A DNA stretch of 64,000 nt, from the NCBI RefSeq assembly GCF_017312725.1, contig NZ_BOPO01000002.1:62001-126000 (forward strand), read 5' to 3'. Positions 50,498-58,439 of this stretch are shown here, piece by piece (the first letter of the stretch is position 1; every line of letters starts with the position of its first letter). Below the pieces are notes generated by a model. That model was not told the origin of the DNA. It was given only the letters and a program-made list of their open reading frames with translations, and did not search any database. The DNA comes from Actinocatenispora comari (lineage in GTDB: Bacteria > Actinomycetota > Actinomycetes > Mycobacteriales > Micromonosporaceae). Made by a program: the position numbers and the translations under genes.

Positions 50498-50953
50498 GTG
50501 AGCACGCGACCACGTCAAACCAGCCGGCCGGCCGGCCCGCACCGGGACCGGCGCGGTCGTGGCCTGCGCGGACGCCTGGTGCCGGCCTCGCTGCCGCTGT
50601 CGCGCACCCGCGCGCAACTGTTCGACGAGATGGTCCGGGACGCCGTCGAGTTGCTCGATCACCGGTTCACCCAGGAGCTCAGCGGCGTCGAGTTCGCCGT
50701 CGAGGACGTGCCGCCGGCGCTGAACGTCTACGACGCCGACGTGCTGGAGGACGGCGAGGTCCCGATCGCCCGGTTGCTGCCCGGCCGGGCCGGCGGGTCC
50801 GGCAGCGTCCCGCCCCGCATCGTGCTGTACCGCCGGCCGCTGGAGTTGCGCGCGGTGGACCGGGAGGATCTGGCCGATCTGGTCAAGGACGTGATCGTGG
50901 AGCAGGTCGCGAACCTGCTCGGGCTCGACCCGGAGGACGTCGACCCGGACTGA
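50498..50953 (+). CDS. Zincin-like metallopeptidase-family protein, active site lost
   Basis: The product is 151 residues. RTRAQLFDEMVRDAVELLDHRFTQELSGVEFAVEDVPP is the typical start of the small zincin-like (HExxH) family, and IVLYRRPLELRA precedes the motif position. Where active members have HExxHxxG, this protein reads VIVEQVANLLGL, so both His are missing and peptidase activity is unlikely. The basic N-terminus of 30 residues is extra. TACGCT at 50486-50491 lies exactly six bases before the GTG, with no Shine-Dalgarno. Counterpart: Rv3259, next to whiB2. Confidence 0.85.
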   Translation: MSTRPRQTSRPAGPHRDRRGRGLRGRLVPASLPLSRTRAQLFDEMVRDAVELLDHRFTQELSGVEFAVEDVPPALNVYDADVLEDGEVPIARLLPGRAGGSGSVPPRIVLYRRPLELRAVDREDLADLVKDVIVEQVANLLGLDPEDVDPD

Positions 50954-51080
50954 TCCCCCGGGCTGAGTTCGCCCTGGTGCGGGCCGCCCCGGCACGTGCC
51001 GCCCCGGACCGCCGGGCCGCGCCGGACCGGGCCGCGCCGGGAATTGCACGGCTCGGATTCCGTGCCGTTTCGGATACGGC

Positions 51081-51117
51081 AAGGCCCGGTGTGGCGCCCC
51101 CGCCATCACCGGGCCTT
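51081..51117. terminator. Strong bidirectional hairpin between zincin-like gene and whiB
   Basis: AAGGCCCGGTG at 51081-51091 and CACCGGGCCTT at 51107-51117 pair perfectly; the stem continues with TGGCG (51092-51096) and CGCCA (51101-51105) around CCCC, with one bulged T. It serves the convergent ends of the zincin-like gene and whiB. Confidence 0.85.
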
Positions 51118-51139
51118 CTGCATCTCGCCGCGGTCGACC

Positions 51140-51397
51140 TCAGCCGGCCCGGCGCTTCAACTTTCGCCGTTCGCGCTCCGACAATCCGCCCCAGATGCCG
51201 AACCGCTCGTCCTTGCCCAATGCGTATTCCAAGCACTCCGCCTGCACCTCGCAGCGCGAGCAGATGCGCTTCGCTTCCCGGGTCGACCCCCCCTTTTCCG
51301 GGAAGAACGCCTCCGGATCGGTCTGCGCGCACAAGGCCCGCTCCTGCCACTCCGGTGCGTCCTCCATCAGGTCGGCCACCGTCTCCCGGCCGTCCAT
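51140..51397 (-). CDS. whiB: WhiB-type iron-sulfur transcription factor (WhiB/WhmD group)
   Basis: The product is 85 residues. The four cluster cysteines are at 23, 46, 49 and 55 (ALCAQTDPEAFFPEKGG, RICSRCEVQAEC), followed by the turn GIWGGLSERERR and a basic tail. Such proteins bind a [4Fe-4S] cluster and regulate with the primary sigma factor; the WhiB/WhmD/WhiB2 group is needed for septation in sporulation or division. AGGAGG lies seven bases before the ATG at 51397. A strong promoter with an overlapping palindrome lies about 150 bases upstream. Counterpart: whiB2 (Rv3260c), beside fbiA. Confidence 0.95.
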   Translation of the reverse strand: MDGRETVADLMEDAPEWQERALCAQTDPEAFFPEKGGSTREAKRICSRCEVQAECLEYALGKDERFGIWGGLSERERRKLKRRAG

Positions 51398-51550
51398 CTA
51401 CGTGCCTCCTAGCTCCGCGCATCGGCCACGAACACCGATGCTCACCCCCCACGCGGAAGGCCCCGTTCAGTTGTTGCGCACGGACTTTTGCCGCCGGACG
51501 CGACGCCGCGTCCCACCACGGCACCGGGCCAACCAATGTCCGCCACCAAA

Positions 51551-51580
51551 ATTACACGCGTGTAATGCGTGCGTCGTCAA
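51551..51580 (-). promoter_or_regulatory. Probable whiB promoter with an overlapping 16-bp palindrome
   Basis: On the minus strand TTGACG (51580-51575) and TGTAAT (51556-51551) are separated by 18 bases. The perfect palindrome with arms ATTACACG and CGTGTAAT occupies 51551-51566, covering the -10 box and part of the spacer. A dimeric regulator bound here would block or modulate the promoter. Confidence 0.72.
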
Positions 51581-51754
51581 GCCGAACCTGATAAATAGGC
51601 CCGTTCGGCGTGCGTTTCGTGCGGACCGACAGGAACTGGGGTAGGAGCGGCAACCAGGCTACCCAGTCGCGGCCGTTTCCGGACGAGATTCACCGAGTTC
51701 GCGGACCGGCCGGCAACGGACGGCCGCGGACCCCGTCCGGCCGTCAGCATCGTC

Positions 51755-51811
51755 GATCACCGGGTCCGGCCGGCAACGGCTGGCGCGGATCACCGGGTCC
51801 GGCCGGCAACG
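51755..51811. repeat. 24-bp direct repeats, period 33
   Basis: The same 24 bases, containing CACCGGGTCCGGCCGGCAAC, occur at 51755-51778 and 51788-51811. A third, weaker copy ends CCGGCCGGCAACGG near 51720. The array precedes the terminator of the membrane protein gene. Confidence 0.75.
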
Positions 51812-51813
51812 AG

Positions 51814-51843
51814 CGTGGCCCGGCCGATCCCGGCCGGGCCACG
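51814..51843. terminator. Perfect 13-bp hairpin after the Gln-rich membrane protein gene
   Basis: CGTGGCCCGGCCG (51814-51826) and CGGCCGGGCCACG (51831-51843) pair with no mismatch around ATCC. It lies 40 bases beyond the minus-strand stop at 51883. Confidence 0.8.
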
Positions 51844-51882
51844 AAGGTTCGACGCGACGGCCTCGGGCCGCCCCGCCCCAGG

Positions 51883-53046
51883 TCACTGGTTCTGCTGGCG
51901 CTGCCGCATCTCCGGAGTGATCAGCTGGGTGCGCTGCCCCTCGTCCGGGTTCTCCGGCTCCGCCGGCTCGGCCTGCTGCTGCCAGTTGCCGGCCGCCGGC
52001 GTGGTCGGCCACGCGGCGGTCGCCGGGCCCTGCGCGGCCGGCGGCTGCTGCTGGGCCTGCTGGCCCTGCTGGCCCGCCGGCCAGGACGCGCCGCCGGACT
52101 GGTTCGGCCAGCCGTACCCACCCTGCTGGGCGTGCTGCCCCTGCTGGGCCTGGCCGGCACCGGAGGTCGGGGCCGCGGCGCCCGAGGTCGGCGCGGCCGC
52201 ACCCGAGGTCGGCGCCGCCGCGCCGTACTGCTGCTGGCCGTAGCCCTGCTGCTGGCCGTAGCCGGCCTGCTGGCCGTACCCGGCCTGGGCCTGCTGGCCG
52301 TACGCCTGCTGGCCGTACTGCTGGGCCGCACCCTGCTGGGCGGCCTGCTGCTGGGCGGCCTGCTGCGCCGCCTGCTGGGCCGCCGCCTGCTGCGCCGCCG
52401 GGTCGGCCGCCTGCTGCGCCTGGCCGTACTGCGCGGCCTGGGCCTGCTGCTGCGCGTACTGCTGCTGGGCCTGGCCGTACTGCTGCTGGCCGTAGCCCTG
52501 CTGCGGGTAGCCCTGCTGGCCGTAGCCGGCCTGTCCGTACTGCCCGAGCGCCGCCGGCTTGGGCGCCGCCAGGCCGCGGAACACCAGGAACGTCACCAGC
52601 CCGCCGGCGCCGCCCAGGGCGAGCAGTGCCAGGTCACCGAGCAGGATGCCGGCCGCGTCTCCGATGCCCGCGTACGCCCCGGTGTTGGTGAAGTTGTGGT
52701 AGGCACCGGCGATCGTGCCGATCAGGCCGAGCAGCAGCATCACGCCGTACTCGATCATGGCGATCAGGGCGACGATCTTGGTCTGGGCGAGCATCGGCCG
52801 CCAGTGGCTGACCAGCAGCACCGCCAGCACCGGCGGCAGCACCGTCGCCCAGCCGAGGAAGCCGGACACGCCGCTGCCGGCCCGGACCGTGAACGAGGTC
52901 TGGTCGGTCGGGACGAGCTGGATGATGTTCGCCAGCAGCAGCAGAGCAGCGGCGCCGAGCAGAATGAACGCGGCGATGAGCCGGATGGGTTTCGTGTACT
53001 GACTGGCCGTCGGGTCCTTCTCGTCGGCCGCCGTCTGGGTTGTCAC
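51883..53046 (-). CDS. Four-helix membrane protein with Gln/Tyr/Gly-rich tail (DUF5336-like)
   Basis: The product is 387 residues. Residues 20-165 hold four membrane segments (IRLIAAFILLGAAALLLLA, FLGWATVLPPVLAVLLVS, IEYGVMLLLGLIGTIAG, LALLALGGAGGLVTFLVF). The next 190 residues are prion-like: repeats of YGQQ, QQAA and GYGQ, then three identical APTSGA units. A short charged end has RTQLITPEMRQRQQNQ. DUF5336 proteins in actinomycetes share this plan; their function is unknown. GGGGGAGCT precedes the GTG at 53046. It is divergent from fbiA and has its own terminator. Confidence 0.75.
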   Translation of the reverse strand: MTTQTAADEKDPTASQYTKPIRLIAAFILLGAAALLLLANIIQLVPTDQTSFTVRAGSGVSGFLGWATVLPPVLAVLLVSHWRPMLAQTKIVALIAMIEYGVMLLLGLIGTIAGAYHNFTNTGAYAGIGDAAGILLGDLALLALGGAGGLVTFLVFRGLAAPKPAALGQYGQAGYGQQGYPQQGYGQQQYGQAQQQYAQQQAQAAQYGQAQQAADPAAQQAAAQQAAQQAAQQQAAQQGAAQQYGQQAYGQQAQAGYGQQAGYGQQQGYGQQQYGAAAPTSGAAAPTSGAAAPTSGAGQAQQGQHAQQGGYGWPNQSGGASWPAGQQGQQAQQQPPAAQGPATAAWPTTPAAGNWQQQAEPAEPENPDEGQRTQLITPEMRQRQQNQ

Positions 53047-53270
53047 AGCTCCCCCTTCGGGTAGCACAGCGCAGTGGTTTCGTGGGCATCCGTGTCCCGA
53101 CGAGACTAACCGCGGCGCGCCCCCCGTGGTATCACGCGGTACCCAGCATGGCCAGCGCGGCGCCACGCCGGTGGTACACGCACCGTACCGGGACGTGCGC
53201 GCAACGCTCGACCGCGCCGCCGCCGGACCGCATCGGTGCAGCGCCGGGGGCATGCGGGAGGATTGCCGGT

Positions 53271-54230
53271 ATGCGCATCGTGGTACTCGCGGGTGGCATC
53301 GGTGGCGCCCGGTTCCTGGCGGGGGTGCGTGCCTTCGCCGCGGCCGGCGGCCACGAGGTCACCGCGATCGTCAACACCGGCGACGACGTCACCCTGCACG
53401 GCGTCCGGATCTGCCCCGACCTGGACAGCGTGATGTACGCGCTGGGCGGCGGCGCGGATCCGGAACGCGGCTGGGGGCGGGCCGGCGAGACCTGGGCGGT
53501 CCGGGACGAACTCGCCGCGTACGGCGCCGAACCGACCTGGTTCGGCCTCGGTGACCGGGACCTCGCCACCCACCTGGTTCGCACCCGGATGCTCGCCGCC
53601 GGCTACCCGCTCTCGGCGGTGACCGAGGCGCTGTGCGCCCGCTGGCAGCCCGGCATCCGGCTGCTGCCGGCCACCGACGACCGGATGGAGACCCACGTGG
53701 TCGCCACCGTCGAGGGCGAGGCGGCACCGCGGGCGCTGCACTTCCAGGAGTGGTGGGTGCGCTACCACGCCGAGCCGCCGGCGCAGCGGTTCGTGTTCGT
53801 CGACGCCGAGCAGGCCAAGCCGGCCGCCGGGGTGCTCGACGCGCTCGCCGCCGCCGACGTCGTAATGCTCGCGCCCAGCAACCCGGTGGTCAGCATCGGC
53901 CCGATCCTCGCCGTACCGGGGCTGCGCGACGCCCTGGTCGCCGGCACCGCGCCGGTCGTCGGGATCGCGCCGATCATCGGCGGCGCCCCGGTTCGCGGGA
54001 TGGCCGACAAGTGCCTGACCGCGATCGGTGTCGAGGTCAGCGCCGCCGGGGTGGGCCGGATGTTCGGCGCGGCCGGCGACGGCGGGCTGCTGTCCGGCTG
54101 GCTGGTCGACCCGGCCGACGCCGCCACGACGGTACCGGGGGTGCGGGTGCTGGCCCGCCCGCTGCTGATGACCGACGAGGCCGAGACCGCCGCCATCGTC
54201 ACCGACGCGATCGGCCTGGCCGATGTCTGA
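53271..54230 (+). CDS. fbiA: 2-phospho-L-lactate transferase (F420 biosynthesis)
   Basis: The product is 319 residues. MRIVVLAGGIGGARFLAGV is the nucleotide-binding start of CofD/FbiA. VNTGDDVTLHGVRICPDLDSVMYALGG, GDRDLATHLVRT and LAPSNPVVSIGPIL follow in the expected order. It joins the phospho-containing three-carbon unit to Fo, giving F420-0 or dehydro-F420-0. GGGAGG lies 13-17 bases before the ATG at 53271. fbiB starts inside its last codons. fbiC and fbiD are not in this window. Counterpart: Rv3261. Confidence 0.95.
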   Translation: MRIVVLAGGIGGARFLAGVRAFAAAGGHEVTAIVNTGDDVTLHGVRICPDLDSVMYALGGGADPERGWGRAGETWAVRDELAAYGAEPTWFGLGDRDLATHLVRTRMLAAGYPLSAVTEALCARWQPGIRLLPATDDRMETHVVATVEGEAAPRALHFQEWWVRYHAEPPAQRFVFVDAEQAKPAAGVLDALAAADVVMLAPSNPVVSIGPILAVPGLRDALVAGTAPVVGIAPIIGGAPVRGMADKCLTAIGVEVSAAGVGRMFGAAGDGGLLSGWLVDPADAATTVPGVRVLARPLLMTDEAETAAIVTDAIGLADV

Positions 54231-55542
54231 CCCGGCGACCCCGGACGCCACCGACCACCAGTCCGGCGAGGCGGTGCCGGCGCGGATCGAGGTGCTGCCG
54301 CTGGTCGGCATCGGCGAGGTGACGCCGGGCGACGAGATCGCGGCGCTGATCGCCGAGCTCGGCGCGGACCTGCGGGACGACGACATCCTGGTGGTGACCA
54401 GCAAGATCGTCAGCAAGGCGGAGGGCCGGCTGGTCCCGGCGCCGAGCGACCCGGAGGCCCGCGAGGCCGCCCGGCAGGACGCGGTGACCGCCGAGACCGT
54501 CCGGGTCGTCGCGGCCCGGGGCCGCACCCGGATCGTGCAGACCCGGCACGGGCTGGTGCTGGCCGCCGCCGGCGTCGACGCGTCCAATGTGGACAGCTCG
54601 CAGCTGGTGCTGCTGCCGGTCGACCCGGACGCGTCCGCCCGCGCGCTGCGGGCCGGGCTGCGCGCCCGGCTCGGCATCCGGGTCGCGGTCGTCGTCACCG
54701 ACACGATGGGCCGCACCTGGCGCAACGGGCAGACCGACGTGGCGATCGGCGCCGCCGGGCTCGCGCCGCTGCGCGACCACCGCGGCCAGACCGACCCGTA
54801 CGGCAACGACCTGTCGGTGACCGCCGCGGCGGTGATCGACGAGCTCGCCGCCGCCGCCGACCTGGTCAAGGGCAAGACCTCCGGCGTGCCCGTCGCGGTG
54901 GTACGCGGCCTGGGCCCGGTCGCCGCCGACGACGGCCCCGGCGCGGCCGCCCTGGTACGGCCGTCGGCCGAGGACATGTTCTCGCTGGGCACCGCGGAGG
55001 CGCGGGACGCCGGCCGGCGCGAGGTGCTCGCCACCCGGCTGGCCGCGAGCGAGCTGTCCGACGAGCCCGTCCCGGACGCCGCGGTACGCCGGGCCGTCGC
55101 CGTCATGCGGGGCCAGGCCAGCGAACCGGGCCTCTGGCGGTACGTGCGGGTCAGCTCACCGGCCGCGCGCCGGGCACTGACCGAGCTGCTGCCCGGCGAG
55201 GTCGACACCGACCTGGTGACGCGCGCGCCGGTGCTGCTGGTGGCGTTCCGCACCGAAGCGATGGACGCGTTCGACCTGGACGACGAGGACCCGGAGACGA
55301 TCGCCACGGTCCTGCGGCAGATGGACGGGATCGCCTGCGCCGCCGACGCGCTGGCCGCCGAGGGCCTGGTACACGTGATGGTCACGCCCGGCCTGATCGA
55401 CCCGCCGGATCCGGTGGCGCTGGGCGCCGCACTCGACGTACCGGCGAGCTGGCAGTTCCTTGGCGCCACCGCCGCCGGCTTCCCGGCACACCCGGTCGTA
55501 CCGGCCGACGACGACCCCGGCGACGCCTACCTGGAGCGGTGA
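54223..55542 (+). CDS. fbiB: F420:gamma-glutamyl ligase, bifunctional FbiB
   Basis: The product is 439 residues. Residues 20-250 form the CofE ligase: VLPLVGIGEVTPGDEIAALI, DDILVVTSKIVSKAEGRL, RQDAVTAETVRVV, VTDTMGRTWRNGQTDVAIG and DPYGNDLSVTAAAVIDELA. It adds glutamates to F420-0. The remaining 190 residues occupy the place of the FMN-binding nitroreductase domain that reduces dehydro-F420-0. The domain is divergent: the usual Ser/Arg-rich opening and the PHHTRP-like segment are not visible, although late MVTPGLIDPPDPVALGAALDVPASW fits. The start overlaps fbiA by 8 bp. Counterpart: Rv3262. Confidence 0.92.
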   Translation: MSDPATPDATDHQSGEAVPARIEVLPLVGIGEVTPGDEIAALIAELGADLRDDDILVVTSKIVSKAEGRLVPAPSDPEAREAARQDAVTAETVRVVAARGRTRIVQTRHGLVLAAAGVDASNVDSSQLVLLPVDPDASARALRAGLRARLGIRVAVVVTDTMGRTWRNGQTDVAIGAAGLAPLRDHRGQTDPYGNDLSVTAAAVIDELAAAADLVKGKTSGVPVAVVRGLGPVAADDGPGAAALVRPSAEDMFSLGTAEARDAGRREVLATRLAASELSDEPVPDAAVRRAVAVMRGQASEPGLWRYVRVSSPAARRALTELLPGEVDTDLVTRAPVLLVAFRTEAMDAFDLDDEDPETIATVLRQMDGIACAADALAAEGLVHVMVTPGLIDPPDPVALGAALDVPASWQFLGATAAGFPAHPVVPADDDPGDAYLER

Positions 55543-56069
55543 TGACCGCGCTGTACGACGACGCGGTACAGGTGCTGTCGGGCTGGCGCGCCGGCGAGTC
55601 GCGGGAGCGCAGCCTGGCGCTGCTGGACGCCGGGCCGGTGGCGCTGACCCGCGGGTACGACCCGGGCCACGTCACGGCGAGCGCCCTGGTCGTCTCGGCC
55701 GACCTGAGCCGGGTACTGCTGTGCCTGCACGGCAGGTTCCACCGCTGGGTGCAGCTGGGCGGGCACGTCGAGGCCGACGACCCGTCGCTCGCCGCCGCGG
55801 CGCTGCGCGAGGCGACCGAGGAGTCCGGCATCGACGGGCTGCGGCTGCACCCGGAGCCGATCGACCTGGACATCCATCCGGTGCGCTGCGCCGGCCGCGA
55901 CTCGTACCACCACGACGTGCGCTACGCGGTGCTCGCGCCGCCCGACGCCCGCGAGCGGGTCAGTGCCGAGTCCGACGCGCTCGGCTGGTTCCGCCCGGAC
56001 GAGCTGCCGACCCCGCTCGCCTCCGCCACCGAGCACCTGATCGCCCCCGCTCTCGCCGCGTTCCGCTGA
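55542..56069 (+). CDS. NUDIX hydrolase
   Basis: The product is 175 residues. The Nudix box is QLGGHVEADDPSLAAAALREATEESGI, with the Mg-binding Glu residues in REATEE and one or two residues more than the standard spacing before it. The enzyme cleaves a nucleoside diphosphate linked to another group; substrate unknown. The ATG at 55542 shares a base with the fbiB stop (TGATG), so it is translated with fbiB. A link to F420 or its GTP-dependent precursors is possible but unproven. Confidence 0.9.
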   Translation: MTALYDDAVQVLSGWRAGESRERSLALLDAGPVALTRGYDPGHVTASALVVSADLSRVLLCLHGRFHRWVQLGGHVEADDPSLAAAALREATEESGIDGLRLHPEPIDLDIHPVRCAGRDSYHHDVRYAVLAPPDARERVSAESDALGWFRPDELPTPLASATEHLIAPALAAFR

Positions 56070-56135
56070 CCGGGTGCGTCGCCTGGCGACGGCCGGCGGC
56101 ATCCGACCGCCGTGGCCGGTCGGACGGGTGACCGG

Positions 56136-56801
56136 CTAGGAGTCGGCGGGGAGCAGGGCGGACATGCCGGTGAGGATGACCTGCAGGCCCTCGTCGAAGG
56201 CGGCGTCGGGGTCGGGGTCGAACATGTCGCCGATGCTGGCGGCGGTGAGCGGGAACCGGGCCGCATCGATGGTCCGCGCGATGCGCTCCGGCTCGTACGG
56301 GTTCTCCGGGTACGCCTCGCCGGCGCGGGCCTGCTCCTCGATGGTGAAGCCGATCGTGTAGTGCAGCAGCGTCGGGAACGCGCGGGCGGCCTGCCGGGTG
56401 GCGAAACCGGCGTCGGTCAGGGTGCGCAGGGTCAGCTCGATCACCCCGTGCACCGCCGGGTGGGACACGTCGGTACCGGCGAGCACCCGGGCGCCGTCGC
56501 GGTGTCGGAGCAGCTCGCGGCGTAGCCGCCGGACCACGTCGGCGGACCACTGCCGCCAGTCGACGCCGGCGGCGGGTGGGTGCACCCCGTCGGCGACGGC
56601 GACGAAGATGCGCTCGGCCATCGCGTCGAGCAGTTCCTGCTTGTTGCGGATGTGCCAGTAGAGCGCGGGCGCCTGCACGTCGAGCGTCGCGGCGACGGCA
56701 CGCATGGTCAGCCCGTCCAGGCCGGTGTCGTCGAGCAGCCGCAGCCCGGCGGCGGCGATCGTCTCCCGGCTGAGACGTGATCCGGTTCGCACCTTCGGCA
56801 C
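56136..56801 (-). CDS. TetR-family repressor, tetracycline-repressor-like class
   Basis: The product is 221 residues. LSRETIAAAGLRLLDDTGLDGLTMRAVAATLDVQAPALYWHIRNKQELLDAMAERI is the tetracycline-repressor-like DNA-binding domain (QAPALYWHIRNKQ). The ligand domain has HYTIGFTIEEQARAG and PDPDAAFDEGLQVILTGMSALL, typical of the TetR_C family. It is divergent from an FAD monooxygenase gene; three TTAAC-ARC-GTT sites lie in the 69-bp gap. It is inserted into an otherwise conserved block. The inducer may be an aromatic antibiotic. Confidence 0.9.
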   Translation of the reverse strand: MPKVRTGSRLSRETIAAAGLRLLDDTGLDGLTMRAVAATLDVQAPALYWHIRNKQELLDAMAERIFVAVADGVHPPAAGVDWRQWSADVVRRLRRELLRHRDGARVLAGTDVSHPAVHGVIELTLRTLTDAGFATRQAARAFPTLLHYTIGFTIEEQARAGEAYPENPYEPERIARTIDAARFPLTAASIGDMFDPDPDAAFDEGLQVILTGMSALLPADS

Positions 56802-56810
56802 GTTGACAGC

Positions 56811-56859
56811 TTAACAGCGTTCGAGCCATCCTTAACAGCGTTGGATTTAACAACGTTAA
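56811..56859. promoter_or_regulatory. Three TTAAC-N3-GTT operator sites
   Basis: Sites start at 56811 (TTAACAGCGTTCG), 56832 (TTAACAGCGTTGG) and 56847 (TTAACAACGTTAA, a perfect palindrome with a 3-base centre). The spacings are 21 and 15 bases. The gap also has TTGACA at 56803-56808. This is the region between the divergent TetR and FAD monooxygenase genes. Confidence 0.78.
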
Positions 56860-56870
56860 GGAGAGTCGTC

Positions 56871-58343
56871 ATGGCCGATGTGGTGATCGCCGGGGCCGGC
56901 CCGACCGGCCTGATGCTCGGCTGCGAGCTCGCCCTCGCCGGCGCCGACGTGCTGATCCTGGAACGGCGCACCGGGCCCACCGGCGAGTCCCGGGCAGGGG
57001 GCCTGCACGCCCGCACGCTGGAGGTGCTCGACCAGCGCGGCATGGTCGAACCGTTCCTCGCCGAGGGGCGGCCGCTTCCGGCCGGCCACTTCTCCGGGCT
57101 GCCGCTGCGGCTCGACGACCTGCCCACCCGGTACCCGTACCTGCTGGTGCTGCTGCAGGCGCACGTCGAGCGGCTGCTCGCCGAGCACGCCACGACCCTC
57201 GGCGTGTCCATCCGGCGCGGCGCCGAGGTCACCGAGCTGCGACAGGACGCCGACGGGGTCACCGTCACGCTCGGCGACGGCGGCACCGTCACCGGCCGGT
57301 ACCTGGTGGGCTGCGACGGCGGCCGCAGCGTGGTGCGGCACCTCGCCGGCATCGGCTACGCCGGTACCGACGCCACGCTGACCTCGCTGCTCGGCGACGT
57401 CGAGCTGGCCGACCCGCCCGCCGGGAACGTCTTCCAGCGGCGCACCGCCCGCGGTGACTACAGCGTGCTCGGCTTCGAGGCCGGCTGGTACCGGGTGATG
57501 ACCACCCAGACCGGCGTCCGCCCGCAGGACGGCCCGGTCACCCTCGACCAGCTGCGCGCCACCCTGACCGAGATCGCCGGTACCGACTTCGGGTTGCACT
57601 CCCCGCGCTGGCTGTCCCGCTACGGCGACACCGCCAGGCAGGCCGACCGGTACCGGCAGGGCCGGGTGCTGCTCGCCGGCGACGCGGCGCACATCCACTA
57701 CCCCGCCGGCGGGCAGGGCCTCAACACCGGCGTGCAGGACGCCGTCAACCTCGGCTGGAAGCTCGCCGCGGTGCTGCGCGGCGACGCCGCCGAGACGCTG
57801 CTCGACACGTACCACGAGGAGCGGCACCCGGTCGGCGCCCGGGTGCTGGACAACACCCGCGCGCAGGTCGCGCTCGGCCGGTACGACGCGCAGACCGAGG
57901 CGCTGCGGGCCACCGTGGCCGGGATGATCGCGCAGCCCGCGGTCAACGACCAGCTGGCCGGGATGGTCACCGCGCTCGACGTGGCCTACCCGCTGGGCGG
58001 CGGGCACCCGCTGGTCGGCCGCCGGCTGCCCGACGTCGACCTGCCCGACGGCCGCCGCGCCTACCAGCTGTTGCACCCGGCCCGGCCGGTGCTGCTGGAC
58101 CTCGGCGCCACCCCCCTCGCGGTACCGGAGGGCTGGGCCGGCGCGGTCGACCACATGCACGCCCGCAGCGCCGCGGCGACGTGGCGGCTGCCGGTGCTCG
58201 GCGCGGTACCGGCACCGGCCGCGGCGCTGGTCCGGCCGGACGGCCACGTCGCCTGGGCGAGCAGCACCGAGGGCGACACCACCGGCCTGGACGCCGCCCT
58301 GGCGACCTGGGTGCGCCAGCCGGCACTCGCGGCGCACGCCTGA
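56871..58343 (+). CDS. FAD-dependent aromatic monooxygenase, rifampin-monooxygenase-like
   Basis: The product is 490 residues. FAD-binding motifs are VVIAGAGPTGLMLGCELALAG (GxGxxG), the DG motif in YLVGCDGGRSVVR and GDAAHIHYPAGGQGLNTGVQDAVNLGWKLA (GD motif). The order and the stretch GTDFGLHSPRWLSRYGDTARQADRYR resemble group A hydroxylases of the Rox/PgaE type. A C-terminal thioredoxin-like part (residues 385-490) completes the fold. It may hydroxylate an aromatic antibiotic or other phenolic compound. AAGGAGAG precedes the ATG at 56871. The divergent TetR is the probable repressor. The exact substrate is not known. Confidence 0.87.
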   Translation: MADVVIAGAGPTGLMLGCELALAGADVLILERRTGPTGESRAGGLHARTLEVLDQRGMVEPFLAEGRPLPAGHFSGLPLRLDDLPTRYPYLLVLLQAHVERLLAEHATTLGVSIRRGAEVTELRQDADGVTVTLGDGGTVTGRYLVGCDGGRSVVRHLAGIGYAGTDATLTSLLGDVELADPPAGNVFQRRTARGDYSVLGFEAGWYRVMTTQTGVRPQDGPVTLDQLRATLTEIAGTDFGLHSPRWLSRYGDTARQADRYRQGRVLLAGDAAHIHYPAGGQGLNTGVQDAVNLGWKLAAVLRGDAAETLLDTYHEERHPVGARVLDNTRAQVALGRYDAQTEALRATVAGMIAQPAVNDQLAGMVTALDVAYPLGGGHPLVGRRLPDVDLPDGRRAYQLLHPARPVLLDLGATPLAVPEGWAGAVDHMHARSAAATWRLPVLGAVPAPAAALVRPDGHVAWASSTEGDTTGLDAALATWVRQPALAAHA

Positions 58344-58350
58344 CGCCCAT

Positions 58351-58378
58351 CCGGTCCCCGGCGATCGCCGGGGACCGG
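58351..58378. terminator. Perfect 28-bp palindrome between convergent genes
   Basis: Arms CCGGTCCCCGGCGA (58351-58364) and TCGCCGGGGACCGG (58365-58378) pair without any loop base. It lies eight bases after the monooxygenase stop and 61 bases from the manC stop, so it can terminate both. Confidence 0.8.
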
Positions 58379-58439
58379 GCAGGCCGCGCCGCGCCGGAAG
58401 TCTGGAAGATCCCCTAGGGTGTGGCGCCGGATCGCGGGG

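Larger units (their letters stand above)
51398..51882. other. 485-bp regulatory gap upstream of whiB
   Basis: No gene is supported here. It holds the whiB promoter and palindrome (51551-51580), an AT-rich patch to about 51600, direct repeats of period 33 (51755-51811) and a terminator for the convergent membrane protein (51814-51843). The whiB 5' UTR would be about 145 bases. Confidence 0.7.
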
